A stretch of DNA of 64,000 bases from positions 36,551,336-36,615,335 of the forward strand of contig OZ038433.1 in the NCBI GenBank assembly GCA_964036275.1, read 5' to 3'. A program made the translations under genes and the position numbers. Of this stretch, positions 38,114 to 48,873 are shown piece after piece. The notes beneath the pieces are model-generated. The model saw nothing but the letters and a program-made list of their open reading frames with translations, had not been told where the DNA came from and made no database searches. The DNA is from Litoditis marina (lineage: Eukaryota; Nematoda; Chromadorea; Rhabditida; Rhabditidae). The first letter of the stretch is position 1. Each line of letters starts with the position of its first letter.

Positions 38114-38235
38114 GTCACGGATATTTTCCGAAACCTCCACGGATTTACTATGGAAATTCTCATGGTATTATCATGATATTTCCACGTGAAGATCCGTGGC
38201 AGAACCGTGGAGGTTTCGGAAAACATCCGTGGTGA
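38114..38235. mobile_element. Short foldback (~120 bp hairpin)
   Basis: CACGGAT-TTTTCCGAAACCTCCACGG on the left is answered by CCGTGGAGGTTTCGGAAAA-ATCCGTG on the right. Internal arms add CACGG/CCGTG and GGAAA/TTTCC pairs around a TATTATCATGATA centre. No flanking duplication identified. Confidence 0.65.
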
Positions 38236-38437
38236 AAAAATGCCCACTAAAATCATCCCAACGGAAAAACTTGAAAACTCAATTTAGCAGACTTTGAAGT
38301 TAATCAGAGTTGCGCAACACGCAAGATTGCGATTTCCATCATATTTTTAGAGATAATTGAGCGTGAGAAACGTTATAGCGCATTCGATACTTTGTAAACG
38401 CTGTGTGAACTTGAAGGGTCCTTCATCTAGTCACTCA

Positions 38438-38612
38438 CTAGTATATTTGACAAAACAGTAAAACTGCTAGAACACTCGAAAATGGAGAGGAAAGTTTTTT
38501 CTGATCGAGAATGGAAGGATTGTAAGTAACCGGTTTGTGAAATGGATGATATCTACCACCATCTTCGAAGTAGGTCAATTTGGTTTCAGTGTCACAATAT
38601 CTGATTAGCATG
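38438..38612 (-). other. Possible 3' exon of an unrecognised secreted/GPI protein
   Basis: After a plausible acceptor (TTCATGCTAATCAG) a frame runs YCDTETKLTYFEDGG, ends with a hydrophobic tail (FSSVLAVLLFCQIY) and a stop. Such a tail is typical of GPI-anchor signals. No upstream exon or homologue recognised, so the call is weak. Confidence 0.25.
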
Positions 38613-40098
38613 AATGTCAAATGAACATTTTATTGTGGAGATCGGAAAAATTGGGGATAAAGTCGGCAATAACATCTGGAAACTAGTTTTGCAGAACTAC
38701 AATTAAAGGTAGTATGACATGAACCGAAGATCGTGCCTTGCGCTCCACGGTCAAATCCGTCGCTCCAATGCAAATGCAATACAAACACTAGTTTATTGAT
38801 TATCATGTGGAACCTGTGATCACAATTCGTCAGCGGAGATTCGAAAACTTTGTTTTGGGGTGCATTCGCGTTGAAGCGAATTATTTAATCGTGGAGCGCA
38901 AGACACGAGATCATGGTTCCTGTCAGGTCATCTTCAACTGTTCCGGTATGAATCTGAAAGTCCGGGAATCGACAAATTCACGGTAGGGGCTTAAAGAAGA
39001 CCGGAGAGCAACATGGTTGCTTGTAAAGCTATTGTATCCTACTTTTGATGAGACGCGTTGCGTGTATTTCTTCACACAGCTCTGATAATCTGAACCACAT
39101 TGACGTTGGATAGTAGTGTACTGTGTACAACATGAACTTTTTCGAAACGATTAGTGAACATAACCATTTATTGGACACTGGAAGTATATTTTTCGTCGGT
39201 GAAAAAATTATTTTGCAAAGAAAATATGGGAATCACGTTCTGTATTGATGTTTCTGTTAACTCTGTTCAAACAAGACATATAGGAAATTCTACAACTGTT
39301 CATTATAATCAGTATGAGGCCAAATATTCTTTGAAAATCACTGGCGAGCAAGACGAACTACTTCAAAAAAGAATGAACACAACTAACCACTCATCGGTAA
39401 CAATTAACGATACATGCAGTCTTGAATGAAAAGCATATAGGTAAATACATATTTTGCTCAACTACCAACTTTACCATACGGGTAACTTCTCCCTTTTTTT
39501 CACTGAAACTAACACGATTTACTCTTAAAAACATTCAACATTTATCCTCTCTTCAATTGATACATTTACATATCAAACATTTGCACTTCTACACTTATCG
39601 TAATGTGGGTTAATTTTTGATTTTTTGTAGAAAGAAGTTGTAGTTTCGTCTCTGTAGTTGATCAAAGTACAGTTTGATTTTTGCCGACGAGTTGTCTTCG
39701 GACTCCGAGAGACATTGCAAATAAAGGGGACTCGACAAAGGCGAGCAGCCTTGGCCCAGTTCTCTGGAAAAACAGCTCGGACGTTCGGACAGATGGTTTT
39801 TTTACGGAAAAAAAGTTTAAAATATCGCAAGTTATGTTTAGATAGCATTAATCTTGTTTTTTCCATACGAGTCCAACGCGCATGCGGTTGAATCCCATTC
39901 CACGTAGTGACGATTCATTCTGACGTGAAGTTGTTTAACAGTAACATTTTATTCACAGTGATCAACTAAATAATAAATTGTATAAATACAACAGGCATGA
40001 AGCGATTATAATTCTTGAAGTGAAATCACTAACGAGCTTAAGGTACGTTTGCTTCTGGTGTTCTGCTCTTCCCCCTCTCTCACTTTTGAGCCAGACTT

Positions 40099-40308
40099 TT
40101 ACTTACGTAGTGATGTAAGACGTATTCGCAGCCTGATCAACCATTAAGTAAATGTTTCAACCGAAAGGTAGGTTCTTCACTTATATTATTTACTGTATAC
40201 TGGTGTGAGCTCTCTAACTCACCGGTAATAATGTCTTCGTCCGCGGTGCAACGCTTCCGCATCTCGCAACGTTCCCAGTAGAACGACGAAGAACAGTAAA
40301 CACTTCAT
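40099..40308 (-). CDS. Small secreted Arg-rich peptide precursor
   Basis: Two exons, 39 codons plus stop. Exon 1 (40223-40308) begins ATG AAG and encodes a clean signal peptide (MKCLLFFVVLLGTL, probable cut after DAEA), then LHRGRRHYYR, with donor CG|GTGAGT in phase 2. Exon 2 (40099-40132) follows TTGATCAG and adds LRIRLTSLRK then TAA. The mature part would be about 20 residues with about eight Arg/Lys and two His, strongly cationic. An acceptor-like AAGAATTCAG lies 24 bp upstream of the ATG, and an AATAAA lies about 145 bp downstream. An alternative reading splices again at CTAC|GTAAGT in exon 2 to an exon I could not find. Antimicrobial or signalling role is only inference from charge. Confidence 0.55.
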
Positions 40309-41299
40309 AGTGTCCTAAAGTGAACAACTGTCTCTGAATTCTTAGACACGTTACGGACATAGAAAAATGTCAGTCATTCATCTCAATTCTCATGTATAAT
40401 CCTTAACCTGCTCTCTGACAGAAAACCATAAAAATGATGTTTTTGAAAGAAAATGAAAGACTTTCCACGTTTTTGTTTTATACCGTGATGGAAAGGGACT
40501 GTTACGCATTTTTCTCAGGAAAAATTCTAACAAAGTGATGACTGGAAATTTGTCAAAATTTGTTGGCACGCTGACGAAGTCTACATTGACGATGTAAAAT
40601 GTAAAATTGTTAATGTTAAATGAGAAAACTAGTAGCGCAACCGACATTGAGAGCCAGAGATGAAAATGATTCAAGCACTTAGCCACCGTTAATCGAACCA
40701 CTTTGCTTTTGTCGTCGCTGATGAGATATTATTAACTAATTATTCAAATTGGAATCCAAGCTTAGTTCGATTATATGGATCTTAACAGAGCCCCTTCAAT
40801 ACTCATTATGTAATATGCTGACGTAAAAACACGATGTGCATGTTTTCCAAATTGAGCGTTATTCCTAGTGTTACACTTGATTTTGGAATAACTAACGCTT
40901 GAAATTTATTCTTCTGACCGATCTCCAATTTCCTTCAAAAGAAAACCATAACAAAATTTAAAACTCACCCCACAGTGTGTTTAAAGAAGGTGAGATACAA
41001 AAAAAGTTCATACTTTTTATCAACCCATTTCTATATTATCGTGTATCTCTTGTATACAAACATTGTGTTTCACATGCTCGCTCTCTTACTAAGGTTGATC
41101 AGGATCATAACGCATGTAAATACACTATTTTAAGAAGTCTTTTAAAGCAAGTTTTTTCTCTGAAAAGTTCAATCTCAAGTTTTAACGACACGCTACTTTT
41201 ATCAATGATAATATTATGTTTCGTCGCAAACAGATGTTTGCAATACTCCTCAATATTAACCGATAACATGCAAGAAACAGACATTTAATCATGTACTTA

Positions 41300-41650
41300 A
41301 GCACGCGAACGAATCGCGCGCAGCGCGAAGCGCTGTGCGTGATTTGTCTTTGGTCCGGCTAATGCGCGCCTTCATTTATTTAGTTTTCTCATAAAAAGGC
41401 TCAAATTTGCAAAACAAAACTTTTAATGAATTGGGACTTTTCTACAGCATATTTGCAAGTTGTGTATCAAATTTTAACAAAATCGGTTAAGTTTGAGTCG
41501 AGTTATGACGTTTTCGCTTCATCCAGAGCGCCAACTTCCGTCGTGTGTCCTTCCTTCCGTCATGGCGTGCTGTGGTGCTATCTCTGTCGCAACTTAACAG
41601 ATTTGGCTGAAATTTGGAGTGGTGATAGAACTCTTACGAAAACTGAATGA
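41300..41650 (-). mobile_element. Dispersed element D, copy 2
   Basis: The reverse complement carries the same motifs in the same order as 11020-11360, ending with ACCAAAGACAAATCACGCA and CAGCGCTTCGCGCTGCGCGC. 40.3-41.3 kb otherwise has only unrecognised short frames. Confidence 0.55.
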
Positions 41651-41864
41651 CTGCAAAAAATTTTATGAAAAAAATAATTGTTCACCAAGTTACGACCTTT
41701 TGAAATAAATGTCTCTGCGTCTCTCCATTCAGTGCACTCTCTCGCTTTCTCTGTCAGGTCGGTTAATCAGACTCACAAACTGTCTTGTAACCTAAGGTAT
41801 CACTGCCCGATTTTGATAAAATTCAAACAGAATACCATCGTAACTTTAGTTTAAACATGAAGGA

Positions 41865-43380
41865 ATCTATTCATGACGTCATTCAGGATTCTGGAGGCCA
41901 GATGACGTCATCTTTGAAAGGTGCAAAGTTGAAGTCAAATATTTATCCAAATGATGATCATAGTTGGGAAGTGGGTAATCAACGATGAAACTTCATCTAA
42001 ACATGTCGTATTCTGGGATTCTGAAGACCAGATGACGTCAAATTAGAAGAGTACAAATTTGACGTCAATTTATTCTTCAAATGATAATAATAGTGGGCAA
42101 GTGGATTAGTAACAATATAAATTTTTCTAATCATTTCGTTATCTTGGATTCTGGAGGCCAGATGACGTCATCTTTGAAAAGTGCAAAGTTGAAGTCAAAT
42201 ATTTATCCAAATGATGATAATAGTTGGGAAGTGGGTAATCAACGATGAAACTTCATCTAAACATGTCGTATTCTGGGATTCTGAAAACCAGATGACGTCA
42301 AATTAGAAAAGTACAAATTTGACGTCAACTTATTCTTCAAATGATAATAATAGTGGGCAAGTGGATTAGTAACAATAGAAATTTTTCTAATCATTTCGTT
42401 ATCTGGGATTCTGGAGGCCAGATGACGTCATCTTTGAAAAGTGCAAAGTTGACGTCAAATATTTATCCAAATGATGATAATAGTTGGAAAGAGGGTTGTC
42501 AACGATGAAACTCCATCTAAACGTGTCGTATTCTGGGATTCTGAAGGCCAGATGACGTCAAATTAGAAAAGTACAAAGTTGACGTCAATTTATTCTTCAA
42601 ATGATAATAATAGTGGGCAAGTGGATTAGTAACAATAGAATTTTTTCTAATAATTTCGTTATCTGGGATTCTGGAGGCCAGATGGCGTCATCTTTGAAAA
42701 GTGCAAAGTTGACGTCAAATATTTATCCAAATGATGATAATAGTTGGAAAGAGGGTTGTCAACGATAAAACTCCATCTAAACGTGTCGTATTCTGAGATT
42801 CTGAAGGCCAGATGACGTCAAATTAGAAAAGTACAAAGTTGACGTCAATTTATTCTTCAAATGATAATAATAGTGGGCAAGTGGATTAGTAACAATAGAA
42901 ATTTTTCTAATCATTTCGTTATCTGGGATTCTGGAGGCCAGATGACGTCATCTTTGAAAAGTGCAAAGTTCACGTCAAATATTTCTCCAAATGATGATAA
43001 TAGTTGGAAAGAGGGTTGTCAACGATGAAACTTCATCTAACCGTGCCGTATTCTGGGATTCTGAAGGCCAGGTGACGTCAAATTGGAAAACTACAAAGTT
43101 GACGTCAATTTAAATTTAATCTTCAAATGATAATAATAGTGGGCAAGTGGATAAGTAACGAGAGAAATTCATGTAAACATTTCGTTATCTGGGTTTCTGA
43201 AGGCCAGATAACGTCATACTGGAAAAGTGCAAAGTTGACGTCAAATATTTCTCCAAACTATGATAATAGTTGGCAAGTGCGTTATCAACGAAGAAGCTTC
43301 ATATATTAAACATGATGTGTTTTGTGATGGCCCGAAGATCTCATAAGTACAATGTGCAAAGTTGGCGTCAAACATTTTTC
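41865..43380. repeat. 130-bp satellite with CRE palindromes (TGACGTCA)
   Basis: The unit alternates in a 260-bp dimer. The phrase CTGGAGGCCA starts at 41891, 42151, 42411, 42671 and 42931 (exactly 260 bp apart), and the alternate CTGAAG(A/G)CCA half is 130 bp away. Each 130-bp unit can hold two TGACGTCA octamers about 27 bp apart (GATGACGTCA and TTGACGTCAA). I count about seventeen perfect octamers. Degeneration rises after 43.1 kb. Confidence 0.95.
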
Positions 43381-43572
43381 TATACAATTTATAGTACCGC
43401 TAACATATGTTTTTCATTTGAAGCAAATATATTCTTCATGTCCTATCGTCTTTAAACCTCGACATTTTTGTAATGTATTGTTCGGTCTAACAAGAAAACC
43501 AACAAAGCCAATATAGTTAGTTCCTTTATATTTCAATTAAACATTTAGACATGCCTCCGGAATGTCTACAAA

Positions 43573-44018
43573 AAGTGTAAAATTCATCAAAAAGTGGGGG
43601 ACCAACAGTTGTGTGATTTGTACGAGCTACTCAAGGACGGATGAACTTCTGGGACACTGCAACAAAAAGGGAAAAATATAGAGAGGGTTGTTATGAAGTG
43701 GTGATGCCACAAAAAGAGAAAAATATTTTGCTAACTAGCTCACGGTAGATCACAAGTCACAGCTTTTCTGTTCAGATATGTTACGACATTTAAAAACATT
43801 GAGCGAGATTACTGTTGTCGAGACAATTATTTAGCTGTGTCTTGTCATCTACCGTGAGCTAGTTAGCAAAATATTTTTCTCTTTTTGTGGCATCACCACT
43901 TCATAACAACCCTCTCTATATTTTTCCCTTTTTGTTGCAGTGTCCCAGAAGTTCATCCGTCCTTGAGTAGCTCGTACAAATCACACAACTGTTGGTCCCC
44001 CACTTTTTGATGAATGAA
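43573..44018. mobile_element. Foldback element 2 (long inverted repeats)
   Basis: Near-identical arms of about 200 bp run inward from ATTCATCAAAAAGTGGGGG and its complement (GATGAAT at 44007-44013). They meet near 43800 with a short loop. The outer end AAAAAGTGGGGG-ACCAAC-TGTGTGA matches foldback 1, so the two belong to one family whose inner sequence differs. Confidence 0.85.
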
Positions 44019-45368
44019 ATTCTGAGTTTGATTGAAATGGGATTGTCACCGCATCATTACGAGAAAAATTACACGTGAAGCAGCTAGGAGATGTTGACAA
44101 TAGAAATCTAAGAATGTACTTGTGTACGTGTGATAATTGATGGTAATTGAGAGATTAATCCAAGTCCTGCATTGTTTGCCATCTACCCTCGTACTACATT
44201 ATAAAATGCACAAGCCAAATCCATAGCTGTATTGTCTGTATTTTGTATTGTACATAGTTGTATTGTATGGGTTATCTGTAGTATCGCACTCGATTGTATA
44301 GAGTTAAAATGCCTGTGAAGCAGTTGTGGACAGCGTACAATCAATTTGGTAGGAGGCGGGGATGGGCGAGCGGCCAGTTAAGTATGTATACTCGACCACA
44401 CGTATGGTGTTGGGTAAGTAACCAATAATCGCTCGCTCTGAAAACGATTGATCGCTATGCAGTCTTAATTGGGAAAATGGAGACTATATTTACGACGCGG
44501 GCGAAAACGGTGTAGTGTGGCTCAGTATCCTGCTGTGTTCATATTATGATTCCGTTGCTTCCCAGTCCAAATTCGTAATCTATAGCGTGTGCCAAATTAA
44601 AACTACAAATTCAGCCGGTTTATAGTTGACAGTGTCACATTTCTCAGAGAAGGTTCTTTTTGAGCCAGGGTTTTCGGCCAACCTCTGAGTATTTTGCTGC
44701 GGCAAAAGAAGTCGACCTCCAACTGGAGAGATTGTTTACAAATCCTTGATGAGGTGGAATCCACCTTATCGCTTTACTACGGTGTTGAACCCTTATTTTT
44801 GTACTACATACTTCCAGAGTGTTTGCAAAACAAACTGTTGTAACTAGTAACTAGTGTGGTTACTCCTAAGGATACAGAGTGGTTTTCTGAAAAAGTCATG
44901 TACAAAACGTGTTTCTGTTCTGCTTTTCTTTTCTTTTAGTGGCATCTTCATTCCATACCGTGTCTCTCGCAAGTTTAGCTGTGTGGGGCTCGACATAGGC
45001 GGGGTGCTTTGGAAATTGGAAAGTCATTTTCGTAGCGGGTTCGAATAGAGAGTGCGCAGATCAGAGAGACGTAGACTGTCGCAATCATCTGTATTCAAAA
45101 CACTTGGAGATTGGAAAATCATTTTGGTGGGAGAACAATAAACCAACCAACAATACAAAATACAAACCAAGAACATTTTCATAGTTTTCAGGTGGTTTGC
45201 TGATTGTTTGCAAACATTGTATGTTAGAACAAGCTAAATTGTTAAGAAAACGAAAGGAACATCTCGTGAACTATCTTGTAGATTTATGGAACATACATGG
45301 AACATAGTTTATGTGAAATATGGCTAACACTTGTTGAGGAGACAACTACGGCACCTGAAAAAAAGTGT

Positions 45369-45500
45369 TACACTAGCAGTAAATTGAATAGTCACGTGAA
45401 CTAAGCATTCTATTAAGGCTTCGTGCATTTTTTATTGCATTTTCCTGAGTTCTGCTGTGTTGGACATGCTTCACGTGACTGTACAATTGACTAACGGTAT
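45369..45500 (-). mobile_element. MITE family A, copy 4
   Basis: An inverted copy with both termini good: TACACTAGCAGTAAATTGAATAGTCACGTGAA-type and the complement of TTAGTCAATTGTACAGTCACGTGAA. 44.0-48.5 kb otherwise has no gene I can support. Confidence 0.8.
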
Positions 45501-46439
45501 AATTGGACAGTTATTTATGAAAGCAGACGTCAAACAATTGAAGTTGAAGGATTTCGAACATTGACGCTATACATTTTAAAAATATAGCCTGCGTATGGTG
45601 TACGAAACTACTCTGGTTTATGTGCGATGAACTGTCTGTGGTTGTATTTGTGTAGAAAAACCTCCATTCTTCTGATATACCCATCTTCTCTTCGCATCAT
45701 ACAGTTGATATATAGGATACTCGAGATTGGTGAGCATCTGTAATGTAATACCGTACGTACAAACACTGAATATTGAAGTCAAAGTGCAATTTGAACATTA
45801 AGCACATGATCTTAGGTTTAAAACTACGTTGTACTATAAGCTTTTTCAAGCGTATATAATGTTTTACAACGTGAAGCGTGCCAAAGATGTGTTTTTCAAT
45901 ATGCATTATCAACAAGTAGAAATCAGAAATATTCTTACAAGATTACATATTCAAAATAAAATTTTTCTCAAGCGATCAGCAGGCTGAACGGACTATGCAG
46001 ACTTTTCTAACTACGTGGATGGGAAGTATCAGTTAGGCGATACACAACCAGTGAGCTCTGTTTTTTTCCACACCGAATTAACAACTATAGTCATATAGTA
46101 TGATACAGTCGAATTAGCGCGAAAACATTTACGCACCTGAGTTAGCGCAGATGTCTTGTGGTTGCTGTTGTAGATGGGACAATTATGAGTATAAACACAG
46201 TGAGAGCAACATTCAGCAGCATGTCTGGAACAATTAATTGCATCATGAATATATTTTACCATTGTATCGATCAAACGAACTGGAAACTAATAATTATCAT
46301 GAAATGCCCCGCACGCGGCCTCGTTTACATTTCTATTGTGTGTCCTCAGAGCCGTAAACAGCTGCACCCTTGTCACGAAACACAGTCAATTTCGTTCTTC
46401 ACACGTTCTGCGGAGTTCAGAATAGCAGTAAACACGTAC

Positions 46440-46612
46440 CAGAGTACGTATGGTAGGATTCCGGCACCTTCATTGCATCCCGCGCTCTGCCTCACTATGT
46501 CGCGCCACTATCCCGGCGGAATATAAGAGCAGAGAAATAGCGTATGTTTGAGAAAACGCAGGATGGGATGAGGGTGCCGGGATCCTACAGCATACGTACT
46601 CAGAATCTGTTG
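46440..46612. mobile_element. Inverted-repeat MITE (~170 bp)
   Basis: Ends AGTACGTATGGTAGGATTCC-GGCACC and, opposite, GGTGCCGGGATCCTA-CAGCATACGTACT pair over about 40 bp, continuing with CATCCCGCG / CGCAGGATG. The middle is unrelated. No protein is encoded; a 122-codon frame crossing it is chance. Confidence 0.7.
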
Positions 46613-46771
46613 ATTCACCCAAAAAAATCAAGTTGTTTTTATCTGATTCGTACGGTCAAGTATTCGTAAAGTAGGGAAGATAGCGTGAGTGAGGTGATAC
46701 AACGCTAAATACTAACTGTTCCCGAAATGTACCACCAAACTATCACAGAGGGTATTTTGAGCCCCCCCCCC

Positions 46772-46784
46772 CCCTCCCGGACCG
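46772..46784. repeat. 13-C tract
   Basis: Thirteen consecutive C (G on the minus strand), the longest mono-C/G run in the window. Confidence 0.9.
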
Positions 46785-48536
46785 AGAAAAAAAATGAACT
46801 GCTGTTCAGCATGAATACAAAGCTGCGGAAATGTGGAGGTGGAGATGGATTGTTGAGTGGTTAAGCTACTTATACTATCTGGCTGATCTAAGTTCTTGTG
46901 GCACTTAACACTATAACAAGGATAAGTTTTTGGTCAAAACATACTCTCACAGATTGGATATTCCACCATTATCACCAAATCGAAATATACTTATAGAACA
47001 CATCCGTACCATAGGATTTGTTTTGAAACATTAAACAAACGAACCACAAAAAATATGCTGAGTAGACTGTTTTTGATTGTCAATCGTAGCATTTACAAAT
47101 ATCTCTTGATAGAAAATGAGAGAGAATGACTGTGTGCTAATAAAGATTTTGGAACAAATAAATAAAAAGAAGGAAAAGTAAGGCATATATATATAACCAA
47201 AAAACCACAGGTGGAGTACAGTCATGGAATTAACTCAACTTCACGAAACTAAATGTGCTCACTGTATATTTCACGAAAGGTGAGAGAAGGTAAAACCTAC
47301 ATTCACTTATCGAAGCTTCTGTAGGAAAACGTGCGATAAAACTAGATGACCAGCTGTTGGCATTAAACTGTTAAGCTCATACACGCGGGTTGATCCAAAT
47401 TCGTATAGTACTTAAACCATAACAGGGACTAGCACATGAAAACATACTATCATAGATTGAATAATCTGTTACCAGAATAACTTCTATAGCTATAACACAT
47501 CCGTACCATAGGATAAGTCTATAAAAATATAATAGTACAATGAAAGGACACGAGCTGAGTGTGGTGAGTATACAAATGTATGTTGACGCACAAAACGTAG
47601 CCAGTCCACGAATTTCATATCTAACAAAATGGTATTTTCAAAAACTTTGCCTCGAACAAACGAATCTTATGCAGCAAAGAATGCTTTTCACTGAATCAGC
47701 TGTGCAAACTGTAACTCTCCATGAACTTATAAGGTAAAACAGTTGTGTTTGGATCATCACTTTACTCACGAAATTTGAATAACCTGGAAAACCGTCAATT
47801 TTCAAGAGGCAAATTAAAGAACATGCTAACAGACAGTTCACAGGAGTTTAGTATTCAAAGCTACTCATATTTTTCTTATACCATAAAATGTACGACTAGA
47901 TAGTCTGTTCGGTCACTACATAGACAGTTTGCAATCGGATGGTAAACAGTTCTTTCTACTAAACTTCTAGAACAGTGACAACGGGAATCCATTCCTGTTG
48001 TCAACCTCTCAACGCAACACAATGCCTTCACACGTTCATCTGAGAGAGTCTCGAAAATTCTCGAAACTCGGAAAGTCGAAATTTCCCAAAACTCGAAAAC
48101 TCAAAATTTTGTACTCGATTCACAACCCTAAATGTTATTTAAGTCGGATTGGTGTATTGGAATGTTGCCCTATTCTAGTGTATAATATAGTATTTCGCTG
48201 TACCAAAAGTTTGCTTTCCCTAAAATGACCTTCATTTGTAGATAATTTCTTCACAAATCTGTCAAGATGTATTGTTGTTTTAGTTGATTGGATCTACATC
48301 ACAATCCGCAGTACAGTCAGTTTTGGATAGTCCTTCTTACACGTAGGAAACAAATTAACGTTGTTCACTGAATGTTTATTGAATAACTATGATGTCATGG
48401 CAATAATTTAATGATAGAATTCGAAAGTGTTGTAATGTTCAGACGGCAAATCCATGCATTCGTGCTGATTCTCGAAGTTCTGCAAACATTCCAGTGTGAA
48501 ACATATTATTTTATTTTAAACTTAGTCAATATTAAC

Positions 48537-48645
48537 TTCATATACAGTGTTTAGTACTTTTAATTCATTTTATCATTCATGTATTGACTTTATCCTAATT
48601 AACTTGATTTCATTCAACTTATTCCTGTTTGTTTAATACGTATCC
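48537..48645. repeat. Dispersed repeat E, copy 2
   Basis: It shares CATGTATTGACTT, TAATTAAC, TTTCATTCAAC and CCTGTTTGTTTAAT in order with 35235-35340. It lies just beyond the 3' end of the BicC gene. Confidence 0.45.
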
Positions 48646-48873
48646 GATAATTCGTGCTCTACATCCACTCAGTGAAGTTCGAGTATACGGTAAAGCGGCT
48701 ACCGTAAGCAACGAGCCTTTATTTGTATACAAAATGCACTATCTTCCTCTTTGTTTATTTGTACATCTTCATAGTTGTACTAGGGAAAGACATTCTTGAA
48801 TCCGAATTTCATTCTTTTCTGTTGGTAGCAATGCGACCGAATCGGTTTACTATTGGTTTTTGAGTGGTTCGAA

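Noticed and set aside
40390..40701. 103-codon minus-strand ORF with one hydrophobic stretch
   Set aside because: It lacks an ATG near its start and any splice or family support; left uncalled.
41865..43380. CRISPR array
   Set aside because: Whole 130-bp units repeat; there are no short repeats with unique spacers, and the genome is eukaryotic.
46158..46526. 122-codon plus-strand ORF
   Set aside because: It runs through the inverted-repeat element, with no signal peptide, domain or splice support.
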